Part shown: piece by piece, positions 26,120 to 35,732 of the stretch | Numbering within the stretch: position 1 is the first letter of the stretch | Layout of the letters: every line of letters starts with the position of its first letter | Source: a virus | Reading direction: 5' to 3' (one strand) | IMG/VR virus record: IMGVR_UViG_3300046751_000253 | Span: 1-54,779 of that record | Length of the DNA stretch: 54,779 bases | Made by a program: the position numbers and the translations under genes | Notes under the pieces: model-generated | What the model was told of the DNA's origin: nothing | The model's database searches: none | Seen by the model: only the letters and a program-made list of their open reading frames with translations

Positions 26120-26853
26120 TGGCATATTTTACAAACAAACAAGCACCCCAAAGTGGTATAGCAAACTTGCTTGCCATGAAAGGTCGTATGGGTGATACAG
26201 AATTAGTGCATATGTCTAAGCCAGAAATTAATATGCTACGTTCAATGGGTAAACTTACATCTAATCCTATGACAGGATTACCAGAAGCTTTTAATTTAGA
26301 AGAAGCAATGAGTGGTTTGGCAGGGCTTATGAACCAAGATTTGTCTGGTAAAGAGGCAATGCAGGAATTAATGAACTTTGGACGTAATAAAATATCCGAA
26401 TTTAACGAACCACCGATTCCTGAGCCTGTAATGCCAGTACAGCCACAAGTACCTATGCAAGGTATGATTCCTAATCAGCCTATAGAGATGCCTACTCAGC
26501 AGCCTTTAAACGAAGGAAATTTTCAGCAACCTAGTGGAATTGCAGCACTTGCAGGGGGTAAACGTCCATTTGAAGGAATGATAGATATAAAACGTGGTGG
26601 TGGCTCTATGGACGGCATGTCTGATGACATTTTGTTTAAGGTTAAGGGTGACCCAGTTATTGATAAAGCACTTCTTAGTAGAGATGAATATGTAATACCT
26701 GCCGATGTGGTATCTAATCTTGGTAATGGTTCATCTGATGCAGGTGCAGAAAAGCTAGATAAATTTTTAGGTGATGTTCGTGAAGAGTCAACAGGAACAC
26801 GCAAACAAATAAAAGAAATTGACGGAGACAAAATATTGAGGGAGTTAGCCTAA
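26119..26853 (+). CDS. Virion-associated hypothetical protein with conserved YVIPADVV segment
   Basis: A 244-residue protein. It has an N-terminal helical part (ELVHMSKPEINMLRSMG), then a Pro/Gln/Met-rich linker (about 95-140). A C-terminal conserved block follows with DDILFKVKGDPVIDKALLSRDEYVIPADVVSNLGNGSSDAGA, written here only as positions about 174-215. This block is common in proteins encoded just before the ejection proteins of marine podoviruses. A minor virion or ejection role is inferred. Confidence 0.7.
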   Translation: MAYFTNKQAPQSGIANLLAMKGRMGDTELVHMSKPEINMLRSMGKLTSNPMTGLPEAFNLEEAMSGLAGLMNQDLSGKEAMQELMNFGRNKISEFNEPPIPEPVMPVQPQVPMQGMIPNQPIEMPTQQPLNEGNFQQPSGIAALAGGKRPFEGMIDIKRGGGSMDGMSDDILFKVKGDPVIDKALLSRDEYVIPADVVSNLGNGSSDAGAEKLDKFLGDVREESTGTRKQIKEIDGDKILRELA

Positions 26854-28502
26854 TGGCACAAATGTATACACCACCTACAGATTATAAATCTGGACTAGAA
26901 GAAGTACTATCCGAAGCAGGTAAAATTTACCAGCAGCAGAAGGCTGCAGGATATCAAACTTATCAAGGTCCACAGATTGCAGGGTTTGCACCTGAAGAAC
27001 AAGCAGCTATGCGTGGCATTGCAGGTCTTGTAGGTACAGGACAACAATACTTTAATCCTGCTACTGCTTTACAGATGGGTGCGGCACGTCAGTTTACTCC
27101 TACTGAAGCTGCTACTTATATGTCTCCTTATCAGCAAGCCGTAGTAGATGTAGAAAAACGTGAGGCTTCTCGTTACTTTCCACAACAAATGCAACAGATT
27201 GGTGCTCAAGCTGCAGGTGCAGGTGGTTATGGTGGTTCACGCCAAGCAATCCTTGAAGCTGAGACACTCCGTAATCAAGCACAAATGTTAGGTGATATAC
27301 AAACTCGTGGTTCACAACGTGCATTTGAAGATGCACAAAAAGCTTTTGAGCAGCAGTTAGGTCGTGAACGTGGAACTGCTAGTGCTCTTATGCAGCTAGG
27401 TCAGACAGTACCTCAACAAAGAATGACAGAGCTTACTGCTCTTGCAGGTGTAGGTGAAGCACAACGTGGTATGACACAAGCAGGACTTGACCTTGCTAAA
27501 CAACAATATGAAAGACAGCTTAACTTCCCATATGAAGCTCTTGGTCAATATCAGTCCACACTTTATCAGATGCCTCTTCAAGGTTTTCAAAGATATCAGC
27601 CAGTGGCTAAACCTTCTTCTTCACAAAACCTTGCAGGTATTCTTGGCGCAGTAGGTAAAATTGGTAGTGGTTTTAATTTATTTAAAGAAGGTGGTCATGT
27701 AGCTTTCCGTTCTCAGGGTGGTCTATCAGGTATGGTAAACAAACTTGCAGCAGGTTCAACTGTAGGTTCTGATATGGAAGAAGAAACAACAAAAACAACT
27801 CCTAGTGCCAGAACTGCTCTATATGAAACTTTAATGGGTATGCAAACTGGATTGTCTGATTACCAAAAACAATTACAAAAAGCTGCAGAAGAACAACAAA
27901 GAACTGCAGAAGAAAAGAAAGCAAGATTAGAAGAACAAGCAGGTCCTGCAGAATTTATCTCAGACCTACTATTAGGTTATGCTTCTGCAGACCCTGAAGC
28001 AGGTTTAGGCGGTCAAGTAGCACAAGCAGCTATGTATGCAGATGCACAAAGACAAGCTATTGAAGACGAAATAAATAAAATTGGAGAAGACTTAGCTGCA
28101 GGTAGATTAAGTCAAACAGAAGCTGCTTTAAAAGTACAACAACTTCAAGCATCAACTCTTGGTGATATTATTGAAGCAACAGAGGAAGACAAGTTTGAAT
28201 TAGATGCTACAACATATAATGCTTTAGCACGTCAGTCTGCAGCACGAGCAGGTGTAACTTGGAATGAACAAACTCAATCTTATGAAGGCAGTGCTAAACA
28301 AGCAGAAGAAGCTGCACAGCTTTTAGAAGACGCACTAGGTTCTTTTAAAACAGGTGGCTTTGAAGGTGCTCAAAGAACAATTACAGTTGGACCTAAAGTT
28401 TCTAGTTTAGGTGGTAACGGTGATGGTTCATCTGAAAGCACTGATGTAACAGATACTGAAACAGGTAAAAAAGCTGACGAGTTAATTCAAGGATTAAAAT
28501 AA
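26853..28502 (+). CDS. Internal virion/ejection protein, smaller
   Basis: A 549-residue, helix-rich protein. The conserved N-terminal half contains FAPEEQAAMRGIAGLVG, YMSPYQQAVVDVEKREA (about 89-105) and a Gly-rich AGAGGYGGSRQAI (about 119-131), with many Gln. This is a pattern of internal proteins in marine podoviruses. A central LFKEGGHVAFRSQGGLSGM has the Gly-Gly motif seen elsewhere. The C-terminal 200 residues are long Ala/Glu/Gln helices. It is likely ejected with DNA or forms an inner core, based on family memory and order. Confidence 0.75.
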   Translation: MAQMYTPPTDYKSGLEEVLSEAGKIYQQQKAAGYQTYQGPQIAGFAPEEQAAMRGIAGLVGTGQQYFNPATALQMGAARQFTPTEAATYMSPYQQAVVDVEKREASRYFPQQMQQIGAQAAGAGGYGGSRQAILEAETLRNQAQMLGDIQTRGSQRAFEDAQKAFEQQLGRERGTASALMQLGQTVPQQRMTELTALAGVGEAQRGMTQAGLDLAKQQYERQLNFPYEALGQYQSTLYQMPLQGFQRYQPVAKPSSSQNLAGILGAVGKIGSGFNLFKEGGHVAFRSQGGLSGMVNKLAAGSTVGSDMEEETTKTTPSARTALYETLMGMQTGLSDYQKQLQKAAEEQQRTAEEKKARLEEQAGPAEFISDLLLGYASADPEAGLGGQVAQAAMYADAQRQAIEDEINKIGEDLAAGRLSQTEAALKVQQLQASTLGDIIEATEEDKFELDATTYNALARQSAARAGVTWNEQTQSYEGSAKQAEEAAQLLEDALGSFKTGGFEGAQRTITVGPKVSSLGGNGDGSSESTDVTDTETGKKADELIQGLK

Positions 28503-28505
28503 TAA

Positions 28506-31500
28506 ATGGCTATTGCTCCTAATACACAAGAGTTTTTTAATTTAAAACAAAGTGTAGAATCAGAAATAAATGCTGGTAATATTACAACCAAAAAGCAATT
28601 AAAAGAGCTTTTGGAAGCACAGGATATTGACTTCAATCAATTTATGTCTGTAGATAAAGAGTATGAACGTAGAAAAAAAGCAGGTACTCTTACAGAAGAT
28701 ACTACCTTTGACCTTGGTAAAATTGTAGGTTCTGCAGTAGGCAAAGCAGCAGAAGATGTAGGTCAAGTAGGTGGTGATGTAATAGAATTTGTTGGTGGTA
28801 AGGAAACAAGAAAAACTGTAGAAGGAGCTTTCCAAGATGCAGCAAACTTTCTTGATGAAAACCTACCTACAGAAATAACCTATGCGGCTAAAGAAACCTT
28901 TGACCCTCGTGTAAATATAGGGGAAGACATAGCTGCTGAGTTAGGTTCTTATGCTGTTCCTGCTGCTGGTCTAACAAAGGCTACAAAGTTTATTAAACCT
29001 AAAACAAGAGCAGGTAGATTAGCAAAGGGTACAGGAATAGGTATTGGTGCAGATGTATTGTCTCGTGGAGAAGACGAAACATTTGTTACAGAGTTTGCTG
29101 CCCTTGTTCCAGAAAGCGAAGAAGTTTTACAGCAACTAGCTATTGACCCTGATGATGGTGTAGCAGAACGTAGACTAAAACAGATTGTAGACTCTGCAAT
29201 TGCAGGTGGTGTTATTGCAATACCTGCTGCTGTGGCTTTTAAGTTATTAAAGGGTGGTGGTAGAAAGCTATTAGGTAAATTTAATTCTGTTCGTAATGAA
29301 GGTATTACTACTCCTATTACTCCTTCACCTACAGCCACCGCAACACGAGCTACAGTAGAAGAAACAACTCCGGGTACTTTTAGGCAACGTGGTCAAATAG
29401 GCCAAGCAATAGCAAAGATTAATACTAAACTAGGTAGAGCATTAACTTCTACTGCAGGTTTGCCACAACCCTTGTTTGAAGCCTTTATTAGAAAAAATCA
29501 GTTTGTTCAAGCTTCGTCTGCTCTTATACAAAAAGAAGCAAGAGCACTAGAAAAAGTATTAAAAAATTCTGATGTTGACAAGCAGCTTGTTAATCGTCTT
29601 CTTACAGGAGAAACATTATCTGCTCAAGAGATGGCTCAGATACCAGAAGAAATTGTTAATCAAGTAATGCGTATGCGTACAAAAATTGATAATAATTCAA
29701 GAAGAATTTTAGATGCTTTAAATTTACCTGATGATAATAAACTTCGTGCAGTTATAGACCCTGATACAGGTGGTGCATATCTTACTAGAACATTTGAATT
29801 TTCTACAAATCCTAAATGGTCTAAAGACATAGCTAAAGCAATTAAGAATAAATTATCTGACACACCACATAATGCTGATGTATTGTCTGCTGTACGTAAT
29901 GCACAAACACATTTAGCAAGAAATAATCCTGAGTTGTCTCCTGAACAAATCAATGGATTGATTATGGATTTGGTAGACAGAGGTAAAAAAGACACATCTT
30001 TTAATGTATTGTCTGAGTTAATTTCTAATGGTACTGGTGGACCTTCAGCTAAAATCCTTCGTGGTAGAAAAGAACTTGATAAGCCTATACTAGAATTACT
30101 AGGTGAAGTTAAAGACCCTGTAAGAAACTTTACAGAAACTATGACAAACCAAAATAAGCTAATTGCAAAAGCCAACTATATTCAAGATATTAAGAAGTTT
30201 GCTGAACAGAATGTAGGCAGAGATGTAAGAATAAAAGGATTGCTTCCTTTCTTACCAGAAGAAACTACAACATTTTTACGTAAAGCAGAAGTAACTCCTT
30301 CAGGTTTGGACGTAAGAGAGTCTTTGGAATCTCTTGCACAAAAAGAATTAGGTGCTTTTGGTGCAGGTGGTGAAGCTATCGGACTAAATAAGTTTGTTAC
30401 AACAAAAGAATTTAGTGATATGCTTAATAAAGGTATTGATACTTTTGGTGTAGACAATCCTGTAGGTAAGGGCTGGTTAAATATATTTGCTAAACCTGCT
30501 GCTGTAGGTCAGGCAATGGAAACAGTATTTGACCATACTGCACATCTAGTTAATACATATGGTATGGTTCAGCAGCTAGGAATGAATGGTGTATTATATC
30601 GTCCTAAAGTAGTTAAAGAAGCTGTTAAGTCTGCTAAAGCTATGTATGAAAAAGCTGCAAAGGGAGATGAAGAAACTCTTAAATTTTTACAAGCACTAAA
30701 AAACAGAGGTATTATTGACTCTAGTGTAGTTGCAGAAAACATTAAAAAGAATATTGATAGATTTGGTGAAGGTGCAGAAGGTGTAGAGGGTGCAATAACC
30801 AAAGCTATTAAAGCTCCCTTTAGAGGTATGTCTGCAGTATATGGTGGTGTAGATGACTTTGGTAAGATTATTGCTTTCCAAGCAGAATACAATGCATACA
30901 AAAAAGCATTACCGAATCTACCAGATGAAGAAATATTTAATCTAGCAACTGAAACAGTTCGTAATACTATGCCTTCTTATACTACGGCTGCTCCTGCAGT
31001 TCGTGCATTGGCTCGTTTACCCTTTGGTACATATGCAACATTCCCTGCAGAAATGGTACGTACAACTAAGAATATTCTTATGCAGGGAGCAAAAGATATT
31101 GCAGAAGGTAAAAGAACAAATAACCCTGAGTTAATAAAGATTGGTATGCGTAGACTTGCAGGTATAGGTGCAACCACTGCAGGTATTGAGTATGCAATTA
31201 GAAATAATAATAATCAAATGGGTATCTCTGATAATGATATACGTGCAGTTAATTTAACTGTACCTGATTATCAGAGAAATACAGAAAAAGTATTTACTCA
31301 ACCTTTTTATAAAGACCCTGTTACAGGTGAGATTATGACAAGGTTTATTGATTCAGGTACACTTGATTCAATGCAGTATATTAAAGGACCAACTCGTGCA
31401 GTTATTGCTCGTGTACTAGCAGGAGAAGACATTACACAAAGAGAATTAGATGATGCTTTGCCTGATGCAATAGCTGAATTGTATTCACCTTTTGTCTCTG

Positions 31501-32264
31501 AAAAGTTTTTAACAGAAGCAGTTATTAATGCTTATCGTGGAGTAGACGAAGAAGGTAATGAACTTAGTCCAGAAGAAAGAGTAAAAGGTCTTCTAGCCGT
31601 AGGTGTTCCGGGAAGTATTAAGGCAGGTCAAAAATATCTTAATGCAGAACAGTCAGAAGCATTACGTGGTGAAGGGCGTGGACAAACTGCCGCAGGATTT
31701 CCTATGCGTAAAGAAGATGCAGCAACTTTCTTTGCAACAGGCATAAGAAATAATACCATGAACTTAGATAAATCTGTTAGTTATAGTTTGTATCAAGACT
31801 CCCAAGAAATAAATAATGCCTCTAAAGAATTTAATAAATATTTAAAAACTGTTGCAGATAAACAGCTTACACAACAAGATGTTAATGATATACTTGAAAA
31901 GTATGTAGAAACACAGTTGAAAAAGAAAGAAGCAATGGCTCGTATGTCCGACAAAGTTAATGTTTTTAGAAATGTAGAGTTTTATGAAAAGGGAAAAGAT
32001 GGTAAAATATATAAATCAAAGTATGGAATTGATAATATAGTTAAAGCTTCTACAGGCAAGGGTAAATATAAAATTAATCCTAATTTAATTTATGGTCTAG
32101 TAGAAGGTTCAGAAGGTCAAGGTGTTTTTATTCCTGACAGTATTAACTCAGGACAGATTAAAAATATGTTAGTAGAAAGAAAGTTTCCACCAGCTTTAAT
32201 TAAAGGACTAAAACAATTGGAAGCTGGTTTGACAGGTCAGCCCCTAAGAAAGGTAGCAGAGTAA
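28506..32264 (+). CDS. Large internal virion/ejection protein
   Basis: A 1252-residue, mostly helical protein, the largest in the genome. It has an N-terminal coiled region and a Gly/Ala-rich, weakly hydrophobic stretch (about 135-250) with AIAGGVIAIPAAVAFKLL that could insert in membranes. A long helical body follows, including a segment with RALARLPFGTYATFPAEMVRTT (about 840-860). No transglycosylase catalytic motif was recognised. It corresponds in position and size to T7 gp16-like or other podoviral ejection proteins that form the trans-envelope channel. The function is inferred. Confidence 0.75.
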   Translation: MAIAPNTQEFFNLKQSVESEINAGNITTKKQLKELLEAQDIDFNQFMSVDKEYERRKKAGTLTEDTTFDLGKIVGSAVGKAAEDVGQVGGDVIEFVGGKETRKTVEGAFQDAANFLDENLPTEITYAAKETFDPRVNIGEDIAAELGSYAVPAAGLTKATKFIKPKTRAGRLAKGTGIGIGADVLSRGEDETFVTEFAALVPESEEVLQQLAIDPDDGVAERRLKQIVDSAIAGGVIAIPAAVAFKLLKGGGRKLLGKFNSVRNEGITTPITPSPTATATRATVEETTPGTFRQRGQIGQAIAKINTKLGRALTSTAGLPQPLFEAFIRKNQFVQASSALIQKEARALEKVLKNSDVDKQLVNRLLTGETLSAQEMAQIPEEIVNQVMRMRTKIDNNSRRILDALNLPDDNKLRAVIDPDTGGAYLTRTFEFSTNPKWSKDIAKAIKNKLSDTPHNADVLSAVRNAQTHLARNNPELSPEQINGLIMDLVDRGKKDTSFNVLSELISNGTGGPSAKILRGRKELDKPILELLGEVKDPVRNFTETMTNQNKLIAKANYIQDIKKFAEQNVGRDVRIKGLLPFLPEETTTFLRKAEVTPSGLDVRESLESLAQKELGAFGAGGEAIGLNKFVTTKEFSDMLNKGIDTFGVDNPVGKGWLNIFAKPAAVGQAMETVFDHTAHLVNTYGMVQQLGMNGVLYRPKVVKEAVKSAKAMYEKAAKGDEETLKFLQALKNRGIIDSSVVAENIKKNIDRFGEGAEGVEGAITKAIKAPFRGMSAVYGGVDDFGKIIAFQAEYNAYKKALPNLPDEEIFNLATETVRNTMPSYTTAAPAVRALARLPFGTYATFPAEMVRTTKNILMQGAKDIAEGKRTNNPELIKIGMRRLAGIGATTAGIEYAIRNNNNQMGISDNDIRAVNLTVPDYQRNTEKVFTQPFYKDPVTGEIMTRFIDSGTLDSMQYIKGPTRAVIARVLAGEDITQRELDDALPDAIAELYSPFVSEKFLTEAVINAYRGVDEEGNELSPEERVKGLLAVGVPGSIKAGQKYLNAEQSEALRGEGRGQTAAGFPMRKEDAATFFATGIRNNTMNLDKSVSYSLYQDSQEINNASKEFNKYLKTVADKQLTQQDVNDILEKYVETQLKKKEAMARMSDKVNVFRNVEFYEKGKDGKIYKSKYGIDNIVKASTGKGKYKINPNLIYGLVEGSEGQGVFIPDSINSGQIKNMLVERKFPPALIKGLKQLEAGLTGQPLRKVAE

Positions 32265-33508
32265 TGGCAAAGAAAAAGAAGACAAGTACTAAAGGTTTAG
32301 CAGGTATACCAGTATACGGTTCTAATGCTAAGACAGGTAAAGATATTCGTCTAAACAAAAAAGTTAAACCTAAGAAACTAAAAGGTGGTTATAACTATCT
32401 TGGTGAAGTAGAAACAGTTACTGTACCTAAACAGTGGTTGTCTTCTCCTGACCATGTAGTTGCAGAACTTGCTTACATTACTCCTGCTGAACAGAAAATA
32501 CTTATTGATGCTAACCTTTATGGTTCTCTTGATGGTAAACCTAATCGTGCTCCGGGTGGATTAATGTCTCTACAAGGTGACTTTGGTGGTGGAGATACAT
32601 ATGGTGGCGGTGGTAGTGAAGGTGAATCAGAAGGTAAAGAAGCTGCCGATTCTGCTTCTTCTGATTCTGGTGGCTCTTCTGACAGTGGTGGTGACGATGA
32701 CGGTGGAGCATATGACGATGACGATGTAGCTGCAGAACTAGGAGAAATGTTTGGAGATACTCAAGCCCAATCAAGATATCAGAGTTCAAGAAGTTTTGCA
32801 AGAGATACAGGTAGACCTGACCGTGTAAGTTTTGGTGGGTATGACCCAAGCAGTTATGACGAAGAACAGACTTCTGCTATTACCATTGCAGACTATGACC
32901 CTGAAACAGGAACAGGTGGAGACTTTTTGTCTGAGCAAGGAAGAAAAGATTTAGATGTCCTTGCAGAAAAAGCTTCTGCTTATTTTAATAGTCCTTTAAC
33001 AAAAGGTGTTCAAACTTTAGAAAAATTTAGTCCTTTAGCTAATCTAATAAATAAAATTCAAGGAACACCAAGTCTTACAAGGACTAAAGCAGGACTTGCT
33101 GCAGGTAGAATTGGTGATATGCAAATGGGTGTGCAACGAGGTGGTGTAGTAAAGTATGATAGTAAAGGTAATGTTTCTCATGTAGAAATGCCTGATGGTA
33201 GTAAAGTAGGAGAAAGAACAAGTAGCTCTAGTGATAAAGATGATTTTGTAGATTTAGGGGGCGGTAGTGGTGGTGGTACTACACCAGTTTCTGTAACACC
33301 TGCAATCACACCTAATGCTTATTATCAAAAGGGTATAGGTACACAGACTATTGATTTATCTGACCCTGTACAACGCAGGTTATTTATACAAAATCTTGTT
33401 GGGGGAACACCTAGTCCAATAGGTGGTTTTTATAATCCATTTAATGCTACCTATACTACTCAAGATGGTAAGGTAAGTGGTTTAGATATATTTAAAAGAA
33501 AAAAATAA
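32264..33508 (+). CDS. Gly/Ser/Asp-rich virion-region protein
   Basis: A 414-residue protein. The basic N-terminal third includes TVPKQWLSSPDHVVAELAYIT (about 50-70). An acidic low-complexity block of Gly, Ser and Asp (about 108-165) follows, then a mixed C-terminus with a GGTPSPIGGFYNPF ending. The repetitive acidic block could bind cations or be a flexible spacer. No family was recognised. It is coupled to the ejection protein by TAATG. Confidence 0.65.
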   Translation: MAKKKKTSTKGLAGIPVYGSNAKTGKDIRLNKKVKPKKLKGGYNYLGEVETVTVPKQWLSSPDHVVAELAYITPAEQKILIDANLYGSLDGKPNRAPGGLMSLQGDFGGGDTYGGGGSEGESEGKEAADSASSDSGGSSDSGGDDDGGAYDDDDVAAELGEMFGDTQAQSRYQSSRSFARDTGRPDRVSFGGYDPSSYDEEQTSAITIADYDPETGTGGDFLSEQGRKDLDVLAEKASAYFNSPLTKGVQTLEKFSPLANLINKIQGTPSLTRTKAGLAAGRIGDMQMGVQRGGVVKYDSKGNVSHVEMPDGSKVGERTSSSSDKDDFVDLGGGSGGGTTPVSVTPAITPNAYYQKGIGTQTIDLSDPVQRRLFIQNLVGGTPSPIGGFYNPFNATYTTQDGKVSGLDIFKRKK

Positions 33509-33512
33509 ATAT

Positions 33513-33770
33513 ATGAAAAATGAAGAAAAACAAAGAACACTTGATAAAATGGTGAATTTAGTGGAGAATGAAACATTAATAACAGACAAGAAGACTTACC
33601 AAAAGAACAGGCGGTACATGGCTTGGTCTGCTCTTGCAATGATGCTTGTAGCAACGATAGCTGTACTTGTAAGCCCGGACAGGTTTGCAAGTGCCGAAGC
33701 CATACTAATGATGATGTATGGAAGCCTGTCAGCACTGGTCGCATCTTATTTTGGGTTTAGTAAAAAATGA
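33513..33770 (+). CDS. Putative class II-like holin
   Basis: An 85-residue protein with a charged N-terminus and two predicted membrane segments (about 33-53, SALAMMLVATIAVLVSP; about 62-81, AILMMMYGSLSALVASYFGF), ending in KK. It overlaps the lysozyme start by 4 nt (ATGA), the classic holin-endolysin arrangement. It would permeabilise the inner membrane to release the lysozyme. A second holin-like gene lies at 35349. There is no strong SD. Confidence 0.75.
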   Translation: MKNEEKQRTLDKMVNLVENETLITDKKTYQKNRRYMAWSALAMMLVATIAVLVSPDRFASAEAILMMMYGSLSALVASYFGFSKK

Positions 33771-34252
33771 AATATAATACTTCAAACTTTTTAGATAAAC
33801 TTATAGAACACGAAGGTATGGTTCTTACTGTCTACAAAGATACCCTTGGTATAGACACAATAGGTATTGGTCGTAATTTAAAAGACCGTGGTATTAGTAA
33901 AGAAGAACTTAACTACATGGACTACCCTAGTATAGAAGCTGTCTACCAGCACGGTCTTACAGAAGCAGATGCTAGGTATCTTGCAATGAATGATATTAAG
34001 ATAGTTGAGAATGAGTTATGTGCAGTACATAAGTGTGTAGAAGACCTTGATGGTGTTAGGCAATTAATACTTATGGACATGGCGTTTAACATGGGTGTTC
34101 CAAGGCTATGTAAGTTTAAGAAAATGTGGAATGCAATACATGAGAAGAAGTTTGAAGCTGCAAGTCTTGAGATGATGGATTCAAAATGGGCAAGGCAGGT
34201 AGGACAAAGAGCTAAGAAATTAAGTGAAGCTATGAAGCTGGGAGAATTTTAA
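33767..34252 (+). CDS. T4-type lysozyme (endolysin, GH24)
   Basis: A 161-residue muramidase that cuts peptidoglycan. The catalytic triad of T4 lysozyme (E11, D20, T26) is matched by E16, D25 and T31 in the block EHEGMVL, YKDTLG, DTIGIG. Later GVRQLILMDMAFNMG (about 94-108) matches the helix region of the family. The size is close to T4 lysozyme (164). There is no signal peptide, so it depends on a holin. It overlaps the holin (ATGA) and the next gene (TAATG). Confidence 0.92.
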   Translation: MKYNTSNFLDKLIEHEGMVLTVYKDTLGIDTIGIGRNLKDRGISKEELNYMDYPSIEAVYQHGLTEADARYLAMNDIKIVENELCAVHKCVEDLDGVRQLILMDMAFNMGVPRLCKFKKMWNAIHEKKFEAASLEMMDSKWARQVGQRAKKLSEAMKLGEF

Positions 34253-34566
34253 TGTCATTAATAGAAATGGAAACTAATACACAACAACTTAATAGGTTGT
34301 TAAAAGCATTAGGCATGGAAGCAAAGCCTGTAAAGAAAGCTCCATCTGGAAAAGTAATTGATACTAATCCTATTAAAGATAGAGCATATAAAGTATCTAA
34401 GGGTAATGCTAAACCTAAGAAGGTTACTAAACCTAAAACTAAACCTAAGAAACAGAAACCTTCAAAGTCTACATCTACTTTGTTTGGTATTAGTTTTAAT
34501 AAAGCAGGTGGTACAGTAGGTAGTAAGAAAAATAAAAAACAATCTGGACATAATAGGTTATACTAA
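34252..34566 (+). CDS. Lys-rich small protein with KAGGTVG/HNRLY end
   Basis: A 104-residue basic protein with a short N-terminal helix (LNRLLKALGMEAKPVKKAP), then a Lys/Pro/Thr-rich middle and the ending KAGGTVG ... SGHNRLY. The same ending is on the protein at 15175-15483, and related Gly-Gly motifs lie at 10758, 11858 and 4892. Codon use is like the backbone. The function is unknown; DNA binding or a shared sorting/cleavage tag is possible. Confidence 0.65.
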   Translation: MSLIEMETNTQQLNRLLKALGMEAKPVKKAPSGKVIDTNPIKDRAYKVSKGNAKPKKVTKPKTKPKKQKPSKSTSTLFGISFNKAGGTVGSKKNKKQSGHNRLY

Positions 34567-35312
34567 TGGGTACTCCAAGTTCAATGACACGTACAGGCAA
34601 ACATGAGCCTTGGGAACTTCAGGTTTCTAGGGGTCAGATTGCTTTTCATAAACGTCTATTAAAGTTTGGCTACAATGCTTTAATTAATGATACAGAAGAA
34701 ACCATATGGGAAGGTGGTGGTATTTATTCTTATCCTTCTTCTGCTTTAGCTATGACCGTCACAAGTGCCTCTGGTGCTACAGATAATGGTGTTAAAATTA
34801 CTATACAGGGTTTGGATGCTGATTATAATGAACAAAGTGTTGAGGTAACTCTTGCTGGTTCTGGTACAGCAACTACAACGGAAACATTTATTCGTGTCTT
34901 TCGTGCCTTTGTGTCAGGCTCAACTGCTCCTGTAGGTGCTATAACAATTGCTAATGGTGGAACAACCTATGCTTATATTAATGGAGACAATCAAACACTG
35001 ATGGCTTTATGGACAGTTCCTGCTGGATATACGGCTTACTTAGTTCAAACAGATGTAACAGTAATGACTGAAGCTAATAATAAGTTTGGTAAAGTAAGAG
35101 TTATTACAAGAGAACCCGGTGGAGTATTCAGAACACAGGATAATTTTTCAGCTAATAATATAGATATTGTTCGTTCCTATGCTTATCCACTACCTATTCC
35201 AGAAAAAACAGATATAGAGTTTCGTGGTATTGCAAGTAGCTCAAACGCATTATTACAAGTATCTGCTACCTTTGAAATTATTTATATTGAAAACGAAATA
35301 CCACCTAATTAA
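34566..35312 (+). CDS. Beta-rich structural protein
   Basis: A 248-residue protein. MTRTGKHEPWELQVSRGQI opens a conserved-looking N-terminus. The rest is alternating beta strands (ALAMTVTSASGA; QSVEVTLAGSGT; AYLVQTDVTVMTEANNKFGKVRV), ending FEIIYIENEIP. I know similar proteins near the lysis genes of marine podoviruses, without proven function; head decoration or a fibre is likely. It is coupled by TAATG to the gene before. Confidence 0.7.
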   Translation: MGTPSSMTRTGKHEPWELQVSRGQIAFHKRLLKFGYNALINDTEETIWEGGGIYSYPSSALAMTVTSASGATDNGVKITIQGLDADYNEQSVEVTLAGSGTATTTETFIRVFRAFVSGSTAPVGAITIANGGTTYAYINGDNQTLMALWTVPAGYTAYLVQTDVTVMTEANNKFGKVRVITREPGGVFRTQDNFSANNIDIVRSYAYPLPIPEKTDIEFRGIASSSNALLQVSATFEIIYIENEIPPN

Positions 35313-35348
35313 TGTTAGGTAAAGTTTTAGAAATAGCAGGAGATAACT

Positions 35349-35732
35349 ATGTTAAACCTTCTCGTTGGCCCGATTGCAGAATTAGCAGGTACTTGGCTAA
35401 AAGGTTCAGTAGAAAAGACAAAAGCAAATGCGGAAGCAAAGGTAGCTAAAGCAAAAGCCGAAGCTACAATCATGGAAAAGAAAGCCACTGGAGAAATTGA
35501 TTGGGATTTGGAAATGGCAAAAGGAAGTCAATCGTCTTGGAAGGACGAATGGCTTACCATACTATTTTCAATCCCATTGATTTTAGCTTTTATTCCGGGG
35601 ATGGAAGAAGTAGTAGCTAATGGATTTGCACAGCTAGAAGCAATGCCTGAATGGTATCAGTACTCACTTGGCATCATTGTCGCTGCTAGCTTCGGTGTCC
35701 GTAGTGCTACTAAGTTCTTCGGTAAGAAGTAG
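35349..35732 (+). CDS. 3TM-type holin-like protein
   Basis: A 127-residue protein. An Ala/Lys/Glu-rich helix (about 20-55) is followed by SSWKDEWLT (about 58-66), characteristic of the holin family first described in gene-transfer agents. Two hydrophobic segments then follow (about 66-83; 103-122), with the N-terminal hydrophobic stretch possibly acting as a third. It has SD AGGAG. The last 69 bp overlap the 3' end of the oppositely oriented TerS gene. It could be an antiholin or a second holin to the one at 33513. Confidence 0.75.
   Translation: MLNLLVGPIAELAGTWLKGSVEKTKANAEAKVAKAKAEATIMEKKATGEIDWDLEMAKGSQSSWKDEWLTILFSIPLILAFIPGMEEVVANGFAQLEAMPEWYQYSLGIIVAASFGVRSATKFFGKK

Noticed and set aside
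30569-30901. Long minus-strand frames opposite the ejection protein gene
   Set aside because: Several long antisense frames are produced by the biased codon use of the real gene; no SD or family pattern.
35312-35449. Plus-strand frame starting TAATG after the 34566 gene, overlapping the holin in another frame
   Set aside because: The start overlaps a stop as in real genes, but the frame lies inside the holin gene, which has a better SD (AGGAG) and a recognised family pattern.
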